Assembly (NCBI GenBank): GCA_964458655.1 | Contig: CAYWJT010000075.1 | Location: 1-8,874 of the forward strand | DNA: 8,874 bases | Reading direction: 5' to 3' | DNA from: CAYWJT01 sp964458655 | GTDB taxonomy: Bacteria; Acidobacteriota; Aminicenantia; Aminicenantales; Saccharicenantaceae | Shown here: positions 5,205 through 8,874 of the stretch, piece after piece | How the letters are laid out: every line of letters begins with the position of its first letter | Position numbering within the stretch: position 1 is the stretch's first letter | Position numbers and translations under genes: made by a program | Notes under the pieces: generated by a model | Told to the model about the DNA's origin: nothing | What the model saw: only the letters and a program-made list of their open reading frames with translations | Database searches by the model: none

Positions 5205-6342
5205 ATGGCCCTAATCGAAAGGTCGACTGAGATCAGGAGCAGAGCCGAAGGACTCTTCGCCAAGTTCGAGGAAGTCCGGGGCTTTCTTTGACGTAGACAG
5301 GAAACAGGCGGAGCGCGAAGCCCTGATCGCCAGGCTGTCCTCGCCCGAAGTCTGGCAGGACCAGAAGCTTTCCCAGTCTCTCCAGCAGAAGAAAAAGCTC
5401 GTCGACCGCGAATTGGACTTCTTCCGGGTCCTCAAGGAACGCAAGGAAGAGGTCGAGGTCCTGCTCGAGCTCCTGGACGAGGGCGAAGCCGTCGAGAACG
5501 ACCTCGAAGCCTCACTGGCCCGCCTGGAGAGAGGGGTTGCCGAAGCCGAGCTCCGCTCGCTTTTCTTCGACCAGGACGACGCCCGCAACGCCATCCTCAC
5601 CATTCATCCCGGCGCGGGGGGCACCGAATCCCAGGACTGGGCCGAGATGCTCCTCAGGATGTACCTGCGCTACGCGGAACGAAAAGGCTTCAAAGCCGAG
5701 GTCTTGGACTTGCAGCCCGGTGAGGAAGCCGGCCTGAAGAGCGCGACGGTGCGGGTCGAGGGCGACTTCGCCTTCGGCTACCTTACGCCGGAAACGGGCG
5801 TCCACCGTCTGGTCCGCATCTCTCCATTCGACGCCAACAAGCGTCGCCATACGTCCTTCGCGGCCGTCTTCGTCTACCCCGAGGTCGACGACGACATCCA
5901 GGTCGACATCAACCCCGACGACCTGCGCATAGACACCTACCGGTCCTCCGGCAAAGGCGGCCAGCATGTCAACCGGACCGATTCGGCGGTCCGCATCACC
6001 CATATCCCGACGGGAATCGTCGTCCAGTGCCAGAACGAACGCTCCCAGCACAAGAACAAGGCTTCGGCCATGAGGATCCTGATGTCCCGGCTGTACGAGC
6101 TCGAGAAGAAGAAGCGCAACGAGAAGATCGAAAAGCTCGAAGAGTCCAAATCGGACATCGCCTGGGGCAACCAGATCCGCTCCTACGTGCTGCATCCCTA
6201 CCGCATGGTCAAGGACCTGAGGACCAGAGTCGAGACCGGCGACACCGACCGCGTGCTCGACGGCGACCTGGACGAGTTCATCAGGGCGGCCCTCATCATG
6301 CGCAAAAAAGGCACGCTCGAAGCGGCCGCCGAGGCCGAATAG
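5205..6342 (+). CDS. prfB: Peptide chain release factor 2, expressed by programmed +1 frameshift
   Basis: Recognises UAA and UGA stop codons and triggers release of the finished protein on the ribosome. The gene is in two frames: 28 codons from ATG 5205 end in ...VRGFL at a TGA (5289-5291), and skipping T5289 continues in the +1 frame with DVDRKQAE to the stop at 6342, giving 378 residues. The join matches E. coli RF2 (LRGYL, then D). The SPF codon-recognition motif (about 206-208, in VRISPFDANKRRHTS) and the catalytic GGQ (about 251-253, SSGKGGQHVNRTDSAVR) sit within one residue of their E. coli positions, and length is normal. An automatic caller would start it at TTG 5413 and lose 69 residues. 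The start has AGGGA (5191-5195) 9 bases upstream. High RF2 should favour termination at the TGA, giving autoregulation. It converges on mazG with one base between. Confidence 0.95.
5277..5292 (+). promoter_or_regulatory. prfB programmed +1 frameshift signal
   Basis: The slippery heptamer CTTTGAC (5286-5292) is identical to the conserved RF2 site: the P-site tRNA on CTT slips one base onto TTT while the A site holds a slowly read TGA followed by C. The stimulating Shine-Dalgarno-like element is only CGGGG (5277-5281) rather than the usual AGGGGG, and ends four bases before CTT instead of three. The slip site is intact, but the stimulator is diverged, so efficiency may differ from E. coli. Confidence 0.92.
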
Positions 6343-6349
6343 GCTATTC
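6337..6349. other. Palindrome spanning the back-to-back stop codons of prfB and mazG
   Basis: GAATAG (6337-6342) and CTATTC (6344-6349) mirror each other around G6343. They contain the TAG stop of prfB and the TAG stop of mazG on the other strand. There is no room for a terminator between these genes, so each transcript probably runs into the other gene as antisense. Confidence 0.6.
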
Positions 6350-7156
6350 CCTCGACTTGGTCAGGTCCCAGAGACGGTCCATTTCCTCGAGGCCGGCCCG
6401 GCCGGGGTCCAGTCCCTTTTCCCTGAGCCCGCATTCCACGGCCCGGAAGCGGCGGGCGAATTTCCTGTTAGCCCTTCTCAGGGCCAGCTCCGGGTTGACG
6501 CCGTGATGTCGGGCGACGTTGACCAGGGCGAACAGGACGTCGCCGAGTTCCTCGGAAACCGCGGCTTTGTCGGACTTGCGGACCGTTCCCAGCTCCTCAA
6601 GCTCCTCCTTCACTTTGTCCACCGCGCCGGCCGCGTCCGGCCAGTCGAAGCCGCAGGAGGAAGCGCGCTGGCCGAGTTTGAAGGCCTCCAGCAGGGCCGG
6701 CAGGTTGCCTGACAGCCCGTCCAGCACGGAACGCCGCCCTTTTTCTTTCAACTTGCCTTCCTGCCAATCCCTGACGACCTCATCTTCACGCTTGAACCGG
6801 CGCCCGCCGAACACGTGGGGATGCCGGAGCGTCATTTTCATATTGATGCTCTTCAGGGCGTCGGCGACCGAAAAAAGCCCCTTCTCCTCGAAGACGCGGG
6901 CCATGAACACGGACTCCATCAAGAGGTCGCCGAGCTCTTCGCAGGCGGCCCCGGCATCCCCGGAGAGACAGGCCTCAACGGCTTCATAGGCCTCCTCGAG
7001 CAAGAAGTCGGCGAGCGAACGCGCCGTCTGCTTCCTGTCCCAGGGACAGCCGCCGGGCTCCCTCAGTTTGGCTATTATCCTGACCAGGCGCCCGAACTCC
7101 CGTCCGGCACTCGCCCCGCGTTTCAGTCCTCTCTCGACAACGCCTTTTCCCTTCAT
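6344..7156 (-). CDS. mazG: Nucleoside triphosphate pyrophosphohydrolase MazG
   Basis: Hydrolyses nucleoside triphosphates to monophosphates and pyrophosphate, cleaning non-canonical or excess nucleotides and, in E. coli, influencing (p)ppGpp and survival under starvation. It has the full two-domain form (270 residues, typical of E. coli-like MazG). Domain 1 begins LVRIIAKLREPGGCPWDRKQT (24-44) and carries the metal-binding set EEAYE (54-58) plus ELGD (74-77). Domain 2 repeats it with EELEE (184-188) plus ELGD (203-206), ending in ANRKFARRFRAVE. Both sets of acidic residues are intact, so neither copy looks dead. I chose ATG 7156 because GGAGAGG (plus 7162-7168) lies 5 bases upstream; the longer reading from 7258 adds residues unlike the family and would cross the mazG promoter. 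No mazEF toxin genes are near, so this is the housekeeping type. Confidence 0.94.
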   Translation of the reverse strand: MKGKGVVERGLKRGASAGREFGRLVRIIAKLREPGGCPWDRKQTARSLADFLLEEAYEAVEACLSGDAGAACEELGDLLMESVFMARVFEEKGLFSVADALKSINMKMTLRHPHVFGGRRFKREDEVVRDWQEGKLKEKGRRSVLDGLSGNLPALLEAFKLGQRASSCGFDWPDAAGAVDKVKEELEELGTVRKSDKAAVSEELGDVLFALVNVARHHGVNPELALRRANRKFARRFRAVECGLREKGLDPGRAGLEEMDRLWDLTKSRE

Positions 7157-7172
7157 TTGGGCCTCTCCGACC

Positions 7173-7201
7173 TTGATGTTTCCAGGGCAAGAATGTAAGA
7201 T
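7173..7201 (+). promoter_or_regulatory. Probable promoter of the DUF1844-ribF-pyrR operon
   Basis: TTGATG (7173-7178, 4/6) is followed after 17 bp by TAAGAT (7196-7201, 4/6) with TG directly before it. Transcription would start near 7208, leaving a leader of about 62 bases to the ATG at 7270. I see no FMN-riboswitch-like fold in this leader. The start point nearly coincides with that of the opposing mazG promoter. Confidence 0.45.
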
Positions 7202-7211
7202 GTTAGCCAGT

Positions 7212-7240
7212 AACATAACCGATGCCGGCGGCGATTTCAA
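7212..7240 (-). promoter_or_regulatory. Probable promoter of mazG
   Basis: On the minus strand, TTGAAA (plus 7235-7240, 5/6) and TATGTT (plus 7212-7217, 4/6) are separated by exactly 17 bp. Transcription would begin near 7205, about 48 bases before the mazG ATG at 7156. The mazG and DUF1844 promoters sit so close that the start points lie within a few bases of each other and each transcript crosses the other promoter. Confidence 0.5.
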
Positions 7241-7269
7241 CCGAGCCGGCCCGGACATGGAGGCAGGGC

Positions 7270-7617
7270 ATGGCCCAGCGCGGTGGTTCAGACGACGACG
7301 CCAAGAAAGCGGCCGGGCCCGGCGCGTCCGGCGCCGGGGAAGCCCGAACCGGCGATTTTCTCCCGCCGCTCGAGTTCAATTCGATCATCCTCCTTCTTTA
7401 CCTGCCGGCGCTCATCCAGCTCGGTCTTCTCGACGACCCGCAGACAGGCGAGCGCCGGGAGAACCTGGACCTGGCCAAGAGGAACATCGACCTGCTCGAC
7501 CTGCTCAGGGACAGGACCAAGGGCAACCTAGAGGAAGAAGAATCGCGGTTCCTGGACGACGCCCTGAGCCAACTAAAGATGGTCTACCTCAAGAAAAAAG
7601 AACTCATCAAAATGTAA
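7270..7617 (+). CDS. DUF1844-family protein of unknown function
   Basis: A 115-residue protein. The first 28 residues are a polar, low-complexity tail. The rest matches the DUF1844 pattern: LEFNSIILLLYLPALIQLGLLDDPQTG (34-60), then ENLDLAKRNIDLLDLLRDRTKGNL (64-87) and a helical C-terminus (LDDALSQLKMVYLKKKEL). The hydrophobic stretch at 38-54 is probably an amphipathic or buried helix; a membrane role is possible but not shown. The family is small, mostly helical, common in Acidobacteria-like and deltaproteobacterial genomes as far as I recall, and has no established function. The ATG at 7270 has GGAGG (7259-7263) 6 bases upstream; the in-frame ATG at 7222 has no such support. ribF follows after 3 bases, so the two are surely co-transcribed. 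Confidence 0.85.
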   Translation: MAQRGGSDDDAKKAAGPGASGAGEARTGDFLPPLEFNSIILLLYLPALIQLGLLDDPQTGERRENLDLAKRNIDLLDLLRDRTKGNLEEEESRFLDDALSQLKMVYLKKKELIKM

Positions 7618-7620
7618 CCA

Positions 7621-8571
7621 ATGCTTGTCTTCAAAGGGCTGGAACCGCCCGCATCCTCCCGACGTCCGTCGGCCGTGGCCATAGGCAACTTCGACGGCTT
7701 CCACCTCGGCCACCGGGAGATCATCTCCAGGCTCAAAGAGGAAGCGGCCAAGGACGGCCTGGAGCGGGTCGTTCTGACTTTTGACCCCCATCCCGAGCGG
7801 GCCCTGGGCAAGAGATCGGTGCGCATGATCGACACCATGGAGCAGCGCCTGGAAAGCCTGGAGGCCGCCGGCGTCGACCGGGCTGTCATCATCCCTTTCG
7901 ACAGCGCCTTCTCCGGCCTAAGCCCGGCGGATTTCGTAAGCGAAGTGCTCGCGGCCGGCCTGGCAACCCGGGTCGCCGTGGTCGGAGAGAATTTCAGGTT
8001 CGGCAAAGACCGCCGCGGGACCATCGATGGGCTCGCCCGCCTCGGCCTGAAGCACAGCATCAGGGTATGTCCGGTGGCGCCGCTCGTCCTGTCGGGGCGG
8101 ACGGTCAGCTCGAGCCTCATCCGCGGACTTCTCGAAAAAGGCCGGGTCGAGGAAGCCGCGCTTTTCCTCGGTCGGCCCTACGAGATACGGGGCCGCGTCG
8201 TCAGGGGCATCGCCAAGGGTCGGCAGCTGGGCTTTCCGACGGCCAACCTGGACGCGGCCAACGAGATCACGCCTGAAGGCGTTTTCGTATCTGAAGCGGT
8301 CCTCGGCGGCGAGACCTTCCCTTCCGTGACCGTGATAGGCGTGGCGCCGAGCGTCAGTCCCAGGCGCAGCGGCAGGCTGGTCGAGACCCATATCTTCGAT
8401 TTCGACCGCGAGCTCTGGGGAAGCGAGCTTGCCGTCAGGCTGCTGCGAAAGGTCCGGCCGGTGCGCAGGTTCAGGAGCGAGGCCGCCTTGGTCGATCGCA
8501 TCGGGCTTGATATAGCCGAGGCAAAAAGATATTTTATGCAGGGCGCGGCCCGGGGCCGCCGGGACGCGTGA
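7621..8571 (+). CDS. ribF: Bifunctional riboflavin kinase / FAD synthetase
   Basis: Converts riboflavin to FMN and then FMN to FAD using ATP, in the cytosol. The length of 316 residues is normal. The N-terminal adenylyltransferase module (about 14-180) has GNFDGFHLGHREI (22-34, nucleotide-binding HxGH type), TFDPHP (53-58), GENFRFGKDRRG (122-133) and SSSLIR (163-168). The C-terminal kinase module (about 183-305) has GRVVRGIAKGRQLGFPTANL (191-210) with the PTAN metal and ATP motif, and ETHIFDF (255-261) carrying the expected catalytic Glu255. The usual N-x-G-x-x-P-T-F segment is altered to VIGVAPSVS (238-246), a mild deviation. The Shine-Dalgarno is poor (only A-rich sequence precedes the ATG), so translation probably couples to the DUF1844 gene three bases upstream. 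Confidence 0.95.
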   Translation: MLVFKGLEPPASSRRPSAVAIGNFDGFHLGHREIISRLKEEAAKDGLERVVLTFDPHPERALGKRSVRMIDTMEQRLESLEAAGVDRAVIIPFDSAFSGLSPADFVSEVLAAGLATRVAVVGENFRFGKDRRGTIDGLARLGLKHSIRVCPVAPLVLSGRTVSSSLIRGLLEKGRVEEAALFLGRPYEIRGRVVRGIAKGRQLGFPTANLDAANEITPEGVFVSEAVLGGETFPSVTVIGVAPSVSPRRSGRLVETHIFDFDRELWGSELAVRLLRKVRPVRRFRSEAALVDRIGLDIAEAKRYFMQGAARGRRDA

Positions 8572-8591
8572 ACAAGGCGAAAGGAGCGAGC

Positions 8592-8874
8592 ATGCAGGAA
8601 AAGATAAAGGCCCGCGTGATGGACGAAAGCAAGATCAGGCGGGCGCTGACCAGGATCGCCACCGAGGTCATCGAGCGGAACCGCAACCTCAAGAACCTGG
8701 CCATAATCGGCATCAGGACCCGGGGCATCTTCATCGGCAAGCGCGTCTCCGAGCTCATCAAGGCCATGGAAAAGGTCGAGATCCCGGTCGGAGTGCTCGA
8801 TATCACTCCCTACCGAGACGACCTGCCCGCCGACGAATCCAGGAACATCGCCCGCAAGACCAAGCTGAATTTCA
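8592..8874 (+). CDS. pyrR: PyrR pyrimidine operon regulator / uracil phosphoribosyltransferase (5' part)
   Basis: The first 94 residues of a PyrR-type protein, cut by the window end; the family is about 180 residues. The start MQEKIKARVMDESKIRRALTRIATEVIERN, then LAIIGIRTRG (37-45, with the pyrophosphate-binding turn) and VGVLDITPYRDDLP (66-79) follow PyrR closely. The PRPP-binding motif that confirms a phosphoribosyltransferase lies beyond the window. In Gram-positive bacteria PyrR senses UMP and binds pyr mRNA leaders to cause attenuation; elsewhere it may act only as a uracil salvage enzyme. Here only 20 bases separate it from ribF, with GGAG (8583-8586) 5 bases before the ATG and no attenuator-like leader, so any regulated target must lie downstream. 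Confidence 0.9.
   Translation, partial: MQEKIKARVMDESKIRRALTRIATEVIERNRNLKNLAIIGIRTRGIFIGKRVSELIKAMEKVEIPVGVLDITPYRDDLPADESRNIARKTKLNF

Noticed and set aside
5205..5291. prfB as a pseudogene or sequencing error because of the in-frame TGA
   Set aside because: The CTTTGAC context and the exact position after ...RGFL match the conserved RF2 programmed frameshift.
5512..6195. Minus-strand open frame opposite prfB
   Set aside because: Shadow of the SPF and GGQ region of RF2; Val/Asp-rich translation with no family pattern.
6344..7156. MazG as part of a toxin-antitoxin or phage-defence locus
   Set aside because: It is the full two-domain housekeeping form and no toxin, nuclease or phage gene lies nearby.
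7157..7258. Longer mazG start at 7258
   Set aside because: The added 34 residues do not look like MazG, and ATG 7156 has a strong GGAGAGG at proper spacing.
7222..7269. Longer DUF1844 start at 7222
   Set aside because: ATG 7270 has GGAGG at 6 bases; the upstream ATG has none, and the extra residues are unlike the family.
7202..7269. FMN riboswitch controlling ribF
   Set aside because: The leader before the operon is short and I could not recognise the conserved FMN-aptamer segments.
1..8874. CRISPR arrays, tRNAs, rRNAs and insertion sequences
   Set aside because: No regularly spaced direct repeats, no cloverleaf with a T-loop pattern, and no transposase or terminal inverted repeats were seen.

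Overview
GC-rich bacterial chromosome (by eye roughly 60% or a little more) carrying about eleven tightly packed genes, with no tRNA, rRNA, CRISPR array, insertion sequence or phage gene. The content is mainly housekeeping and envelope functions of a free-living bacterium. The gene mix (NarL-type pseudo-receiver regulator, PilZ, NfeD/slipin, SPOR, DUF1844, MazG, RF2, RibF, PyrR) would fit an uncultured lineage such as Aminicenantota/Acidobacteriota or a deltaproteobacterium-like group. That placement is a weak guess from style and content, not a demonstrated assignment.

Layout. Bases 1-100 are a promoter region with several short dyads. Block A (113-1970, +) is a NarL/FixJ-type regulator with a degenerate receiver domain, a PilZ-domain protein and coaE (dephospho-CoA kinase), the last two overlapping. 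Facing it is a lone HU/IHF-type gene (1997-2281, -) that lacks the usual DNA-intercalating proline. A 124-bp divergent promoter region (2282-2405) separates HU from block B (2406-5111, +): an NfeD-type membrane serine protease, a slipin/stomatin (SPFH) protein and a SPOR-domain membrane protein. Next comes prfB (release factor 2, 5205-6342, +), expressed through the classic +1 programmed frameshift at an in-frame TGA. It meets mazG (6344-7156, -) tail to tail with one base between the stop codons. A second divergent promoter region (7157-7269) separates mazG from block C (7270-8874 and beyond, +): a DUF1844 protein, ribF (riboflavin kinase/FAD synthetase) and the 5' part of pyrR, cut by the window edge.

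How the genes work together. NfeD and slipin form a known protease/membrane-scaffold pair, and the slipin keeps a hydrophobic C-terminal segment of the kind such proteases cleave. The regulator and PilZ protein are adjacent, which hints at a c-di-GMP link, but this is inference. CoaE, RibF and PyrR serve coenzyme A, flavin and pyrimidine metabolism; MazG cleans up nucleotides.

No stretch over 300 bases lacks a gene. I did not find a clearly new multi-gene system. The best leads are the phosphorylation-blind regulator beside PilZ, the apparently leaderless nfeD mRNA driven by a near-consensus promoter, the HU variant without its intercalating proline, and the diverged RF2 frameshift signal.
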